Assembly (NCBI RefSeq): GCF_014645815.1
Contig: NZ_BMML01000006.1
Span: forward strand, 356,587-420,586
Length of the DNA: 64,000 nt
Source of the DNA: Streptomyces fuscichromogenes
GTDB lineage: Bacteria; Actinomycetota; Actinomycetes; Streptomycetales; Streptomycetaceae
Direction of reading: 5' to 3'
Shown here: positions 54,771 through 64,000 of the stretch, one piece after another
Numbering within the stretch: position 1 is the first letter of the stretch
Layout of the letters: each line of letters begins with the position of its first letter
Made by a program: the position numbers and the translations under genes
Notes under the pieces: model-generated
The model's database searches: none
What the model was told of the DNA's origin: nothing
What the model saw: the letters and a program-made list of their open reading frames with translations, nothing else

Positions 54771-55588
54771 CGACCGGCGGTTCCGAATCCGCCCGCTTCG
54801 ACCTCGGTCTGGCCGGGCAGCGCGCCGTGGTCACCGGGGCCGGGCGCGGCATCGGACTGGCGGTCGTCGAGGCCCTGCTGGGCGCCGGTGCCCGCGTCGT
54901 CGCCGGTTCGCGCAGTCGTACCGATGCCCTGGACTCCCTGGTCAAGGACGGCGCCGAACTCACCGTCGTGGAAGTGGACCTGACCGAGCCCGAGGCACCG
55001 GCCGCACTGGTGGCGGAGGCGGTCGCCGCGTACGGGGGCGTCGACGTGCTGGTGAACAACGTCGGCGCGGTACGGCCGCGGGTGGACGGCTTCCAGGCCG
55101 TCTCCGACGCCGACTGGGACTGGGCGTTCACGGTCAACTTCCTGACCGCCGTACGGGCCACCCGGGCCGCGCTGCCCCACCTGATCGCGAGCGGCGACGG
55201 ACGGATCGTCACCGTCTCCTCGGTCAACGCCCGGCTGCCCGATCCCCTGGTCATCGACTACAGCGCGGCCAAAGCGGCGTTGACGAACTTCTGCAAGGCG
55301 TTGTCCAAGCAGGTCGGGCCGGAGGGCGTCCGCGTCAACACGGTGAGTCCCGGGCCGGTGGAGACCGCGCTGTGGCAGGGCGCGGGCGGCGTCGCCGACA
55401 CCGTCGGGCGGTCGCTGGGCGTCGATCCGGGCGAGGTGGCCCGCACCGCCGCCGGGCAGGCGGTCACCGGCCGGTTCAGCACCCCGGCCGAGGTCGCCGG
55501 CCTCGTGCTCTACCTGGCGAGCCGGCGCTCGGGGAACATCACCGGCGCGGACTTCGGGATCGACGGCGGCATGCTCGACGCCCTCTGA
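54767..55588 (+). CDS. Short-chain dehydrogenase/reductase
   Basis: 273 residues. NAD(P) motif TGAGRGIG near 24, NNVG near 98, catalytic Ser-Tyr-Lys as VSSVNARLP ... DYSAAKAAL near 150-165, PGPVET, and the C-terminal GADFGIDGG. It oxidises or reduces an alcohol/ketone; substrate unknown. Translationally coupled to the alpha/beta hydrolase. Confidence 0.93.
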   Translation: MTTGGSESARFDLGLAGQRAVVTGAGRGIGLAVVEALLGAGARVVAGSRSRTDALDSLVKDGAELTVVEVDLTEPEAPAALVAEAVAAYGGVDVLVNNVGAVRPRVDGFQAVSDADWDWAFTVNFLTAVRATRAALPHLIASGDGRIVTVSSVNARLPDPLVIDYSAAKAALTNFCKALSKQVGPEGVRVNTVSPGPVETALWQGAGGVADTVGRSLGVDPGEVARTAAGQAVTGRFSTPAEVAGLVLYLASRRSGNITGADFGIDGGMLDAL

Positions 55589-55796
55589 GCGGTACGGCCC
55601 GGCAGGGTTCACCACCCCGCCGGGCACGCGCAGACCACCCAGCCGCCAAGTCACCAAGCCGCTGTCCAGGAACAGCACCTGTTACCGGCCGTCGAGCCGA
55701 GGCGGTGGTTTGTCGCGTCCTCTTTTACCTCTCAGCTCGCCGGCCGCGGCGCAGTACCCTGATCTTTCAGGTGGCCCCAGCCCGGGGACCCTGCTG

Positions 55797-58532
55797 ATGG
55801 GGGACGACGTGGGGCTCATCGGCCGGGACGAGCAGCTGGACCTGTTGCGTCGGCTGCTGACCGGACCGCGGAGCCAGGGGAGCGCGGTGCTGCTGCGCGG
55901 GGCGCCCGGCATCGGGAAGACCGCGTTGCTCACCGAGACCGCCGCGCTCGCCGAGGGGCTCGGCTACCGGGTGCTGAGCACCAGCGGTGTCGAGGCCGAG
56001 AGCGACATCCCCTACGCCGGTCTGCAACTCGTCCTGCGCCCGCTGGACGCGGCGGCCGCCGAGCTCGCCGCGCCGCACCGGCAGGCCCTGGACACCGCCC
56101 TCGGACACACCGAGGCCGGTGTCCCCGACGTCTTCCTGGTCGGCCTGGCCGTTCTCAACCTGCTGGCCGACGCCGCCGCGGCCGCACCGGTGCTGGTCCT
56201 GGCCGACGACGTCCAGTGGCTCGACGACGCCACCGCCGGCGTCCTCGCCTTCGTGGCCCGCAGGATCGGCACGGAACCCGTGGTCATGGTCGGAGCCGCC
56301 CGCGACGGCCACCGGTCGCGGCTGAACCCCGACGAACTCACCTCCGTGGTCCTGGACCCGCTCGACGACGGCCAGGCCGCCGAACTCCTGGCCGACCGCG
56401 CCCCGGGCCTGCGTCCCGGCGCGCACCGCCGGCTGCTGGCCGAGGCGGCCGGGAACCCCCTGGCCCTGACCGAGCTGTCGCGCACCCTCGGGGCCTCGGC
56501 CGACCCGCACATCTCCCGGCTGCCCCTCACCGAACGCCTCGAACGGGCCTTCACCGACCGCCTGGACACCCTGCCCGACAGCACCCGCGGTCTGCTGCGG
56601 ATCGCGGCCCTCGACGACAGCCCTTCGCTGCCCGAGATCTACCGCGCGACCCGGGAGTTCACCGGTGCGGCGGCCGGCGCCGCGGACCTCGACCCGGCCG
56701 TGCGCGCCCGGCTCGTCCAGGTCGTCGGCACCGACCTGCGGTTCGGGCATCCGCTGATGCGGTCGGCGATCCACCAGACCATGCCCGCCGCCGTCCGCCA
56801 CGCCGCGCACGCCGCCCTGGCCGCCGTGCTCGACGCGGACCCGGACCGGCAGACACGCCACCGGGCCGCCGCGGCCGACGGCCCCGAGGAGACGGTGGCC
56901 GCCGCGCTGGAGGACGCCGCGCACCGGGCCGCCCGGCGCGGCGGCATCGCGGCCGCCGTCAGCGCCCTGGAACAGGCCGCCGCGCTCAGCGAGGACGCCG
57001 GCCACCGGGCGGAACGGCTGCTGCGCGCGGCCGACTTCGCCGCCGAGCTCGGCCGCCCCGAGACCGTGACCCGGCTGCTGGACCAGGCGCTCACCGGGCC
57101 GCTGTCCCGGCGGCAGCACGCCACGGTCGTCTGGCTGCGGGGCAGCTTCGACGAGGGACTGCGCAGCCACTCGTCCGGTGCCATCTCCCTGACCGCGCTC
57201 GCCGAGGAGATGGCCGCGGAGGACCCCGCGCTGGCGCTGCGGATCCTGTGGAGCGCGGCGCAGCTGTGCTTCTGGTCCGATCCGGGGCCGGACGGCCGCC
57301 GCCGGATCCTGCTGGCCGTGGAGCGGATGGGGCTGGACGAGCTCGATCCGTGGCGGCTGGCCATCTGCGCCTACGCCGCGCCGGTCGACCGCGGCGCCTA
57401 TGTCCTGGACCGGGCCCGGCACGTCGTACCGGTCGTACCGAAGGAGGGCGACGACGGCCGTGCCTACCGCATGCTCAGCACCGCCACGCTCCTCGCCGGC
57501 GGCTTCGACCTGACCCGGGCGTTCTCGGCGGCCGGCGGCGCGCCGCTGCGTGCCCAGGGCCGCCTGGGGCTGCTGGCCCGGACGGTCGGCGCGGACGCGT
57601 GGAGCGCCCTGGTGGTCGGCGACCTCGGGGCGGCGATCGCCGCGACCGAGGAGTCCCGGCGGCTGGCCCGCGAGACCAGCCAGACGATGATGTACGGGCT
57701 GATGACCGCCACCGCGGCCAAGCTGGCCGCGCTGCGCGGTGAGCAGGACTCCGCCCTGCGGCTGGCCGGGGAGGCGGAGGAGATCGGGCTTCCGGTCGGG
57801 GCGCGTCCGGTGCTGGCCACCGCGTCGACGGCACGCGGGCTGGCCGCGCTCGGCGCGGGCCGGTTCGAGGAGGCCTTCGGTCACTTCCGCCGGCTGCACG
57901 ATCCGGCGGACCCCGCCTTCCAGGTCGCCCTGCGGCTGACCACCGTGGGCGACCTGGTCGACGCGGCGGCGCACTGCGGGCGGCTGGCCGACGTGCTCCC
58001 GGTCGTGGCGGAGCTGGAGGAGGTCGCCGCGGTCACCCCGGCGCCGGTGCTCCACGCCGACCTGCGGCTGGTCCGGGCCGTGCTGGCCGCCGACGAGGAC
58101 GCCGAACCGCTCTTCGCGGCCGCGCTGGGCGCCGAGCTCAGCGCCTGGCCGCTGACCAGGGCCCGCACCCACCTGGTCTACGGCGAGTGGCTGCGGCGCC
58201 GGCGGCGCAGCGTCGAGTCCCGCGACCACCTGCGGGCGGCCCGCGACATGTACGACGCGCTCGGCGCCATCCCCTGGGGGGAGAAGGCCCGCCGGGAGCT
58301 GCGGGCCGCGGGCGAGACCAGCCGCCGCCGGGCCCCGGACGCCCGTGACCGGCTGACCGCCCACGAGCTGCAGATCGTGCAGCTGGCCGCGGAGGGGCTG
58401 ACCAACCGTGAGATAGGGCAGCGGCTCTACCTGTCGCACCGGACCGTCAGCTCGCATCTCCACCGGATCTTCCCCAAGCTGGGTGTGGTCTCGCGCGCCG
58501 AGCTGCGGACGGTGGTCAGCACCCTGCGCTGA
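55797..58532 (+). CDS. LAL-type LuxR regulator 1
   Basis: 911 residues from ATG 55797. N-terminal AAA ATPase with Walker A GAPGIGKTAL near 40 and Walker B LVLADDVQWLDDA near 130; long TPR-like helical middle; C-terminal LuxR HTH (about 850-905; LTAHELQIVQLAAEGLTN, HRTVSSHLHRIFPKLGV). Large ATP-binding regulators often switch on metabolic gene clusters. It is followed 90 bp later by a paralogue. Confidence 0.92.
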   Translation: MGDDVGLIGRDEQLDLLRRLLTGPRSQGSAVLLRGAPGIGKTALLTETAALAEGLGYRVLSTSGVEAESDIPYAGLQLVLRPLDAAAAELAAPHRQALDTALGHTEAGVPDVFLVGLAVLNLLADAAAAAPVLVLADDVQWLDDATAGVLAFVARRIGTEPVVMVGAARDGHRSRLNPDELTSVVLDPLDDGQAAELLADRAPGLRPGAHRRLLAEAAGNPLALTELSRTLGASADPHISRLPLTERLERAFTDRLDTLPDSTRGLLRIAALDDSPSLPEIYRATREFTGAAAGAADLDPAVRARLVQVVGTDLRFGHPLMRSAIHQTMPAAVRHAAHAALAAVLDADPDRQTRHRAAAADGPEETVAAALEDAAHRAARRGGIAAAVSALEQAAALSEDAGHRAERLLRAADFAAELGRPETVTRLLDQALTGPLSRRQHATVVWLRGSFDEGLRSHSSGAISLTALAEEMAAEDPALALRILWSAAQLCFWSDPGPDGRRRILLAVERMGLDELDPWRLAICAYAAPVDRGAYVLDRARHVVPVVPKEGDDGRAYRMLSTATLLAGGFDLTRAFSAAGGAPLRAQGRLGLLARTVGADAWSALVVGDLGAAIAATEESRRLARETSQTMMYGLMTATAAKLAALRGEQDSALRLAGEAEEIGLPVGARPVLATASTARGLAALGAGRFEEAFGHFRRLHDPADPAFQVALRLTTVGDLVDAAAHCGRLADVLPVVAELEEVAAVTPAPVLHADLRLVRAVLAADEDAEPLFAAALGAELSAWPLTRARTHLVYGEWLRRRRRSVESRDHLRAARDMYDALGAIPWGEKARRELRAAGETSRRRAPDARDRLTAHELQIVQLAAEGLTNREIGQRLYLSHRTVSSHLHRIFPKLGVVSRAELRTVVSTLR

Positions 58533-58622
58533 CCGACGACCGTCACATGACGCTACCTGCCGCCCGCGTGACGCTCCTAGCGTTTCCCGTGCGGGGTATC
58601 GACGAGCGGGGGGAGCGGTCCC

Positions 58623-61457
58623 ATGGCGTGGAACGGCGCCCAGTGGGCGGCGCGGGCACCACAGGCATCCGGGCTGCCCACGGCCCTGGTCGGCCGGCGC
58701 GCCGAGCGGGAGGCGATCGGCGGACTGCTCGACGCGGTGCGCGACGGGCTGAGCGGAGCCCTGGTGCTGACCGGCGAACCCGGCATCGGCAAGACCCGGC
58801 TGCTGGAGTACGCCGCGGACCGGGCCGCGGAGGTGCGCGTGGTCCGGCTGACCCCGGTCGAGCAGGAGACCGGTCTCGGCTTCGGCGCGCTGCACCGGCT
58901 GCTGCGGCCGTTCCTGGACCGGGCGGCCCTGCTGCCCGCGCCGCAACGGGCCGCGCTGGACGCGGCCCTGGGCCTGGCGTCCGGGCTGCCCGCGGACCGC
59001 TACCTGGTCGGTCTGGCCACGCTGACCCTGCTGTCCGAGGTGGCCGCCGACCAGCCGCTGCTGTTCCTGGTGGACGACGCCCAGTGGCTGGACCGGGAGT
59101 CGGCCGAGGCGCTCGCGTTCACCGCCCGCCGGCTGCACGCCGACTCCCTGGGCCTGATCTTCGCGGTCCGTGACGGGGCCGGGGACAAGGGCCTGTTCGA
59201 CGCGCTGAGCACGCGACGGGTGGCCGGTCTGGCCGAGTCGGAGGCCAGGACCCTGCTCACCTCCGGCACCCGGCGGGTGGATCCGGCGGTGGCGGACCGG
59301 ATCGTCGTCGGCACCGGCGGCAACCCGCTCGCGCTGCTGGAGCTGGCCGACGCCCTGACCGCCGAGCAGCTCTCCGGTGTCGCCCCGCTGCCCGATCCGC
59401 TGCCGGTGGGCCGGCTCCTGGAGGACCACTTCCAGGGACTGGTCCGGGCCCTGCCGACGGCCACCGGGACCCTGTTGCTGCTGCTCGCGGCGGCCCCCTC
59501 GGACGACACGGGGCTGATGTGGCGGGCCGCCGGAAGGCTGGGCCTGTCGGCCCGCGCCGTGGAACCGGCGGTCGCCGCGGGCATCCTCGGCCGGGGCCTG
59601 CCGACGGCCTTCCGGCATCCGCTGATCCGCTCGACGGTGTACGCCGGGGCCGGAGCCGGCGAACGCCGCCGGGTGCACGCGGCCCTGGCCGCCGCCTGCG
59701 ACGCGGTACGGGACGCCGACCGCCGCGCCTGGCACCGGGCCGAGGCCGCCGAGGGCGTGGACGACCAGGTGGCCGACGACCTGGAGGCCGCCTCCGAGCG
59801 GGCCCGCTCCCGCGGCGGCTACTCCCAGCAGGCCCTGTTCCTGTCGCGGGCCGTCGACTTCACCGGCGCCCCGGACCGCCGGGCCGAGCGGCTGCTGGAC
59901 GCGGCGCAGGCCCACCTGATGTCGGGCGACGCGGCGGCGGCCCGGACCGCGCTGGACCTCGCCGGCGCCGATCTCCGCGGCCCGGTGCTGCGCATCCGTG
60001 AGCTGCGGATACGGGCCACCGCGCAGATGTTCCGGATCGTCGTCGCCGACGTCCCCGCGATGCTGATGGACGCGGTGGCCCGGCTCGGTCCGCAGGACCC
60101 GGGGCTGACCTGGGAGCTGCTCCGGGAGGCGCTGCACGCGGCGCTGGTCGCCCACGACCGGGTGCAGGGCACGTCGCTGGCCGAGGTCGGGGCGGCCGTC
60201 GCCGCCGCCCGGCCGGCTCCGGACACCGCCGCGTACGGCCGGGACCTGCTGGTGGAGGGGCTGGCCCGGCGCGTGGCCGAGGGCTACGAGCACGGCGCGC
60301 CCGTGCTGCGTACCGCCCTCGGCCTGCTGCGGGACGGCCACGGGACCGGGCGCGGGACCGGGGACGGGAACAGCCCGTTCGCGGTGATGCTCTCCATGGC
60401 CTGCGACGACCTGTGGGACGTCCGGGCCGAGCGCGAACTCACCGACCGGCTGGCGGCGGCGGACCGCGACGCCGGCGCGCTGTACGCGCTGAGCATCACG
60501 CTGCTCGTCGCGGCGCGCTGCGACCTCTGGGACGGACGGTTCACGGAGGCGGAGGTCCGCTACGCCGAGTTCGACGACATCGCCGCCGACACCGGCTTCC
60601 CCGGCGGCGGCGACATCAACCGGCTCCACCTGTTCGCCCTGACCGGCCGGGAGGCCGAACTGCGGGCGGCGGCACGGCGGACCGAGCAGATGACGGGCAT
60701 GGGCCACGGCGTCCTCCACCTGCTGGCGCGGCACGCGCTGACCCTGTTCGAGCTCGGGCAGGGCAGCTACCGGCAGGCGGCGCGGCACGCCCAGGCGGTG
60801 TTCGAGGCCGACCCCCCGGCCTGCGGCAACCTCGTCCTCCCGCTGCTCGTCGAGGCCGGGGTGCGCACCGGTGACCGTGCCGCGGCCGCGGCGGCCCTGG
60901 TCCGGCTGGAGGAGCGCGCCCCGCTCGCCGGTACGCCCTGGGCCCTGGGCGCCCTGGCCCTCGGCCGCGCGCTGACGGCCGACGGCGACGACGCCGAGAA
61001 GTCCTACCGGGAGTCGGTCGAGCTGCTGGGGCAGGTCCCGCTGGCCCTGGAACAGGCCCGGTCCCGGCTGCTGTTCGGCGAGTGGCTGCGCCGCCGCAAG
61101 CGGCGTTCCGATGCCAGGACCCAGTTGCGTGCCGCGTACGAGAGCTTCGACGCCTTCGGTGCGGTGCCGTACGCCGAGCGGGCCCGGACCGAGTTGCTGG
61201 CCACCGGCGAGACGGCCCGCGTACGGACCGAGGAGACCAGGTTCGTGCTCACCCCCCGGGAACGGCAGGTGGCCGCCATGGCCGCCGCGGGGCTGACCAA
61301 CGTGGAGATCGCGACGCGGTTGTTCGTGACCACCTCGACCGTCGAGTTCCACATGAACAAGGTGTTCCGCAAGCTCGGCATCACCTCCCGGAGGCAGATC
61401 CCGCGGGCGATCGGCGAACCGGGGTCCGACCCCGGTGCGAGCCGCCGGCGCACGTGA
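58623..61457 (+). CDS. LAL-type LuxR regulator 2
   Basis: 944 residues. Walker A GEPGIGKTRLL near 50, Walker B LFLVDDAQWLD near 150, TPR-like middle, C-terminal LuxR HTH (LTPRERQVAAMAAAGLTN, TSTVEFHMNKVFRKLGI). A tandem paralogue of the gene before it, but well diverged. An epoxide-hydrolase-like gene follows 34 bp later on the same strand and may be co-transcribed. Confidence 0.92.
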   Translation: MAWNGAQWAARAPQASGLPTALVGRRAEREAIGGLLDAVRDGLSGALVLTGEPGIGKTRLLEYAADRAAEVRVVRLTPVEQETGLGFGALHRLLRPFLDRAALLPAPQRAALDAALGLASGLPADRYLVGLATLTLLSEVAADQPLLFLVDDAQWLDRESAEALAFTARRLHADSLGLIFAVRDGAGDKGLFDALSTRRVAGLAESEARTLLTSGTRRVDPAVADRIVVGTGGNPLALLELADALTAEQLSGVAPLPDPLPVGRLLEDHFQGLVRALPTATGTLLLLLAAAPSDDTGLMWRAAGRLGLSARAVEPAVAAGILGRGLPTAFRHPLIRSTVYAGAGAGERRRVHAALAAACDAVRDADRRAWHRAEAAEGVDDQVADDLEAASERARSRGGYSQQALFLSRAVDFTGAPDRRAERLLDAAQAHLMSGDAAAARTALDLAGADLRGPVLRIRELRIRATAQMFRIVVADVPAMLMDAVARLGPQDPGLTWELLREALHAALVAHDRVQGTSLAEVGAAVAAARPAPDTAAYGRDLLVEGLARRVAEGYEHGAPVLRTALGLLRDGHGTGRGTGDGNSPFAVMLSMACDDLWDVRAERELTDRLAAADRDAGALYALSITLLVAARCDLWDGRFTEAEVRYAEFDDIAADTGFPGGGDINRLHLFALTGREAELRAAARRTEQMTGMGHGVLHLLARHALTLFELGQGSYRQAARHAQAVFEADPPACGNLVLPLLVEAGVRTGDRAAAAAALVRLEERAPLAGTPWALGALALGRALTADGDDAEKSYRESVELLGQVPLALEQARSRLLFGEWLRRRKRRSDARTQLRAAYESFDAFGAVPYAERARTELLATGETARVRTEETRFVLTPRERQVAAMAAAGLTNVEIATRLFVTTSTVEFHMNKVFRKLGITSRRQIPRAIGEPGSDPGASRRRT

Positions 61458-61491
61458 TGGTCTGGGCCCCCCGAACGCCGAGGAGGCCGCG

Positions 61492-62388
61492 ATGACCGGT
61501 GACGGAGCGCACGGAATGACCGACCACACGGGTGCCCGGCTGCGTCACGGCCGGCACACCGTGGACGGCGTCGATCTGCACTACGCGCTGGCGGGCTCGG
61601 GCGAACCGGTCGTACTCCTGCACGGCGTCCCGAAGACGATGTTCTTCTGGCGCCACGTCGTCCCGCTGCTCACCCCTCGCCACACGGTCGTCGTGCTCGA
61701 CCTGCGCGGCTTCGGCGGCTCCGCGCGACCGCCGTCCGGCTACGACACCCGGACCCTGGCCGGCGATGTCGCGGGGCTGATGACGGCTCTGGGCTTCGAG
61801 CGGTTCCGTGTGGTGGGCGAGGACTGGGGCGCCGCGGTCGCGTACGCCGTCGCGGCCTTCCACCGGCCGAGGGTGGTGCAACTCGTCTACCAGGAGACCC
61901 GGTTGCCCGGCCTTCCGGTACCGGACCCGGCCGCCCTCGCGCCCGAGGACCCCCGGACCGGCTGGCACCGCACGCTGTTCGCCCTGCCGCACTATCCGGA
62001 ACTGCTCCTCGCGGGCCGTGAGCGGGCGTTCTGGACGTACTTCATGCGCCGGATCATGGCGGTTCCCAGCGCCTACACCGAAGCCGACGCCGACGAATAC
62101 ACCCGCGGCCTGGAGCAACCCGGGGGCAACCACGCCGTCTTCGAGCTCTACCGGGCCACCGACACCGACGCGGCACAGAACCGGACCCAGTTCGCCGACC
62201 CGCTGGCCTGCCCGGTGCTGGCGGTCGGCGGCCGGGCGTACCTGGGCGCGGAGCCGGGCCGGCAGATGGCGCGGGTCGCGAAGGACGTCCGCAGCACGGT
62301 CATCGAGCACGCCGGCCACAACATCCCCCTGGAGGCACCCGACGCACTCGCCCACGCCTACCTGGACTTCTTCGCCGGCCGTGGATAG
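61492..62388 (+). CDS. Epoxide hydrolase-like alpha/beta hydrolase
   Basis: 298 residues from an ATG with GAGGAG upstream (MTDHTG at 61516 is an alternative). Oxyanion HGVPKTMFFW, nucleophile Asp in VGEDWGAAVAY near 115, and terminal His in HAGHNIPLEAP near 280. An Asp rather than a Ser at the nucleophile position puts it with epoxide hydrolases/dehalogenases. Natural substrate unknown. Confidence 0.88.
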   Translation: MTGDGAHGMTDHTGARLRHGRHTVDGVDLHYALAGSGEPVVLLHGVPKTMFFWRHVVPLLTPRHTVVVLDLRGFGGSARPPSGYDTRTLAGDVAGLMTALGFERFRVVGEDWGAAVAYAVAAFHRPRVVQLVYQETRLPGLPVPDPAALAPEDPRTGWHRTLFALPHYPELLLAGRERAFWTYFMRRIMAVPSAYTEADADEYTRGLEQPGGNHAVFELYRATDTDAAQNRTQFADPLACPVLAVGGRAYLGAEPGRQMARVAKDVRSTVIEHAGHNIPLEAPDALAHAYLDFFAGRG

Positions 62389-62410
62389 ACACCACCGCGG
62401 CGCCCTGCTG

Positions 62411-63346
62411 TCACGCCCCGCCCACCGGGTCGGTCTCCGGCTCGGGTGCGGTGAGGACGGTCCGCAGCGCCGTCATGAGTTCGGTGCGGAGCCAGGTGTG
62501 GGCGGGGTCGCTGTCGTAGCGGTGGTGCCAGGCGACGATGACCGGGACGGGAGGCAGGTCGAAGGGCAGGGCGCGGGCGCGTAGTCCGAGACCGGTCCAG
62601 GCCGGCCGGCAGACCTGCTCGGCGACCGCGGTGACCATGGTGGTGCGGGCGGCGAGTTCGAGTGCCGCCGCGGTGGTGGGCAGGGCGGCACGGACACGTC
62701 GGCGCAGGCCGAGACCGGCGAGGGCGTCGTCGATGGGGCCGGTGAGTCGTCCGCGGCGCGAGACCGTGACGTGTTCGGCCCCGGCGAAGCGCTCGGGGGT
62801 GAGCGTGCCGGTGGCCAGCGGGTGGTCGGCGCGCAGCACGGCCACCATCCGGTCGGTGCCGATGCGGCGGGCGGCGATCTCGGGCCGCTGCGGCGCCGTG
62901 GCCCCGACCTCCAGATCGGTGTGGCCGCGCGCGAGGTCGGCGACGTCGGCGGAGGGTTCGGCGAGGATCCTGACCGAGACGTTCGGTGCGGCGCCGGCGA
63001 CGGCCGCGGTCAGGAGCGGGGCGAGCGCCGACACGAGCGCGTCGTGGCAGCGCAGGGTGAAGCTGCGCTCCAGCGTGTCGAGGTCGAGCGCGGTCACGGG
63101 GGTGAGCACCGCGGTGGCGCGCGCGACCAGGTCCCGGGTCTCCTCGCGCAGCGCCAGTGCGTGCGGGGTCGGGGTCATCGTGCGCCCGGTGCGCACGAGG
63201 ATGTCGTCGCCGGTGGCCTTGCGGATGCGGGCGAGGGTGCGGCTCATGGCCGGCGGGGACAGGTGCAGCCGGTCGGCGGCCGCCGCCACGCTGTTCTCCT
63301 CCAGGAGGGCGTCCAGGGCGACCAGCAGGTTCAGATCCACATGCAC
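62411..63346 (-). CDS. LysR-family regulator
   Basis: 311 residues from a GTG (VHVDLNLLVALDALL); in-frame codons further upstream lack a ribosome site and would leave too little room for promoters. N-terminal winged HTH (VAAAADRLHLSPPAMSRTLARI) and effector-binding domain. Divergent from the inositol-phosphatase-family gene, probably its regulator. Confidence 0.9.
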   Translation of the reverse strand: MHVDLNLLVALDALLEENSVAAAADRLHLSPPAMSRTLARIRKATGDDILVRTGRTMTPTPHALALREETRDLVARATAVLTPVTALDLDTLERSFTLRCHDALVSALAPLLTAAVAGAAPNVSVRILAEPSADVADLARGHTDLEVGATAPQRPEIAARRIGTDRMVAVLRADHPLATGTLTPERFAGAEHVTVSRRGRLTGPIDDALAGLGLRRRVRAALPTTAAALELAARTTMVTAVAEQVCRPAWTGLGLRARALPFDLPPVPVIVAWHHRYDSDPAHTWLRTELMTALRTVLTAPEPETDPVGGA

Positions 63347-63459
63347 CACGGTAACTGATGACCTTACAAGAGTGCACTGGAGATCATGCGAGAGCGCTCG
63401 TAGCGTTGGCGTCACCAGGGCCCGACCGGTCCCGGAACCCCACCTGAGAGGGCTGCGTC

Positions 63460-64000
63460 ATGACCGTTCCCAGCACCGCCGACGCCTCCGTGAGCACTGC
63501 CGCTTCGGCCCAGGACCGCACGCTGCTCGCCGCGGTGGTCGAGATCGCGGCCGAGGCGGGCCGCGCTCTGGAGGCCAGGTACTCGACCACGGCCCGCCCG
63601 GCCGGACGTGCGGACATGTTCCGGTCCGGCACGGCCGACAGCCGGGTCTCGCTCGACATCCTGCGCCCGGCCCTGACCGCGCTGCGCCCCGGAGCCCGCT
63701 GGCTGACCGACGAGTACGAGACCGCCGAACTGCCGCCGGGCGAATGGTGGGTGGTCGACGAGGTCGAGGGGAACGTCAACCACGTGCACGGACTGCCCGA
63801 GTGGGCGGTGACCGTGGCGCTGGTGCGCGACGGGCGGACGGTGCTGGCCGTGGTGCGCCAGCCCGTCGGCGACCTCACCTACACCGCGCTGCGCGGCGCG
63901 GGCGCCCACCTCAACGGCACGGCGCTCAAGGTCTCGGCGAAGACCGGCCTGGACGCCGCGATCGTGGTGACCGGGCAGGCCGAGGCCGATCAGGAGGGCA
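63460..64000 (+). CDS. Inositol monophosphatase family protein, partial, variant motif
   Basis: 180 residues visible, open at the window end. Lithium-sensitive phosphatase fold, with motif 1 region LTDEYET and motif 2 WVVDEVEGNVN where classic enzymes read DPxDGT: the first Asp is kept and the second is Glu. The same positions in related actinobacterial proteins may read this way, so this may be a subfamily rather than a dead enzyme (inference). Divergent from the LysR gene. Confidence 0.82.
   Translation, partial: MTVPSTADASVSTAASAQDRTLLAAVVEIAAEAGRALEARYSTTARPAGRADMFRSGTADSRVSLDILRPALTALRPGARWLTDEYETAELPPGEWWVVDEVEGNVNHVHGLPEWAVTVALVRDGRTVLAVVRQPVGDLTYTALRGAGAHLNGTALKVSAKTGLDAAIVVTGQAEADQEG

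Noticed and set aside
55767..61529. 1,920-codon minus-strand open frame
   Set aside because: Antisense shadow of the two LAL regulators; Gly/Arg/Gln-rich with no domain.

Overview
High-GC actinobacterial DNA, almost certainly a Streptomyces chromosome. The reasons are G/C-biased third codon positions, many GTG starts, the dnaK-grpE-dnaJ-hspR operon with HAIR operators, PucR/LAL/SpoIIE-type regulators and secreted enzymes. No rRNA, tRNA or CRISPR array was seen.

Layout. 0.2-1.9 kb: secreted PA14/fibronectin-III protein. 1.9-6.2 kb: minus-strand heat-shock operon dnaK-grpE-dnaJ-hspR, preceded by two HspR operators. 6.2-13.3 kb: a WecA/TagO-like membrane protein with altered catalytic motifs, a large Fe-S oxidoreductase, a membrane protein, and a metallo-hydrolase divergent from an AraC regulator. 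13.3-19.1 kb: orphan sugar-binding lipoprotein divergent from a LacI regulator with a clear operator, sedolisin protease, PAP2 membrane protein. 19.1-21.1 kb: GntR regulator, cupin and DUF2848 protein that share an operator sequence. 21.1-28.6 kb: SpoIIE-type phosphatase, HTH-membrane protein, DUF4232 lipoprotein, DUF4239 and FUSC-like membrane proteins. 28.7-36.9 kb: endonuclease/phosphatase-like protein, two-component system, secreted hydrolase, small lipoprotein, YcnI-like and His-rich membrane proteins, CDF metal exporter. 37-38.6 kb: class II aldolase and the C-terminal part of a sodium:solute symporter.

38.6-47.4 kb is the most unusual part. The symporter is split by a nested set of mobile elements. 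A TnpB-only IS1341/IS605-type element lies in the symporter. A complete group II intron (43835-46330, HNH-type maturase) lies in the 11-codon 5' end of tnpB. A compact integrative element of about 3.98 kb (38970-42951) splits the 3' part of tnpB. It carries a large serine integrase, two small minus-strand genes, a long multi-stem inverted repeat and an XRE regulator, and is flanked by recognisable attL/attR sites. Subtracting the two inner insertions leaves about 1.4 kb, a normal size for such an IS. Beyond it lie the N-terminal symporter remnant and a PucR regulator remnant.

47.4-53.4 kb: minus-strand sugar ABC transporter genes and a LacI regulator, divergent from a GH32-like glycosidase, probably one saccharide-use regulon. 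53.5-64 kb: cold-shock protein, alpha/beta hydrolase-SDR pair, two tandem LAL regulators, epoxide-hydrolase-like protein, LysR regulator divergent from an inositol-phosphatase-family gene that runs off the window.
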